64,000 nucleotides of DNA, taken from contig QANT01008211.1 of the NCBI GenBank assembly GCA_003254885.1, positions 1 through 64,000 of the forward strand. The letters run 5' to 3'. The translations under genes were made by a program, and so were the position numbers. This DNA comes from Purshia tridentata. Lineage: Eukaryota > Streptophyta > Magnoliopsida > Rosales > Rosaceae. The notes under the pieces were generated by a model that saw nothing but the letters and a program-made list of their open reading frames with translations, made no database searches and was not told the DNA's origin. Below are positions 63,819 through 64,000 of this stretch, piece by piece; position 1 is the first letter of the stretch, and each line of letters starts with the position of its first letter.

Positions 63819-64000
63819 TAAGTTTAGTCACCTAATATTTGCATAATTCCTGAAATCAAGGGCCACAAGTTTTAAAACAAAAATTTATTGAATGTTATCG
63901 GAAAATTGTCATGTGGTATTTCACATGTTATAATATAAGTTAATAATAAATTAATACTTTAATACTAGTAGGGTATAGTTTTAATAAAGATTTATTCGTC

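Overview
The window reads as nuclear DNA of a eudicot plant. It has spliced genes with GT-AG introns, plant-only families (RWP-RK/RKD, DUF688, plant CNGC channels, F-box/DUF295), nested LTR retrotransposons and MITEs. The MITE and LTR style suggests Rosaceae, but that is a weak inference.

Positions 1-37,200 are almost entirely transposable elements. In order: a solo LTR with CATAT target duplication (36-1488); a CACTA-like end fragment; a LINE fragment split by a structurally complete gag-only LTR retrotransposon (2293-8274, TSD GTTTT, minus strand, PBS and PPT present, pol absent); LTR fragments facing each other around an assembly gap (9170-11940); then a decayed Del/Tekay-like gypsy host (about 11,950-30,040). 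That host was invaded by two solo LTRs and by a 5'-truncated Athila-like gypsy remnant (19,415-28,921), which itself carries two further solo LTRs. A hairpin MITE and a decayed Ty1/copia element (30,271-37,197) with short LTRs close the block. Related TGTAACGACCC-type LTRs recur four times. They share a U3 rich in TTGAC motifs and a palindrome shaped like a heat-shock element.

Positions 37,200-64,000 hold the genes. A two-exon DUF688 gene (+, 40,232-41,474) converges on a three-exon RKD transcription factor (-, 42,184-43,735). An intronless F-box/DUF295 gene (+, 45,063-46,280) lies next to fragments of itself and of a channel gene. Two complete six-exon cyclic nucleotide-gated channel genes follow on the minus strand (50,825-53,784 and 55,955-59,919), with relics of further copies between them. 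A unit of F-box gene plus CNGC tail appears to have been duplicated and then lost in a complementary way: one copy kept the F-box gene, the other kept the channel. The right end is AT-rich intergenic DNA with two MITEs flanked by TAA.

Boundaries and splice sites were read by eye. LTR termini with matching target duplications and in-phase splice junctions are firm. Family lineage names are inferences from motifs.
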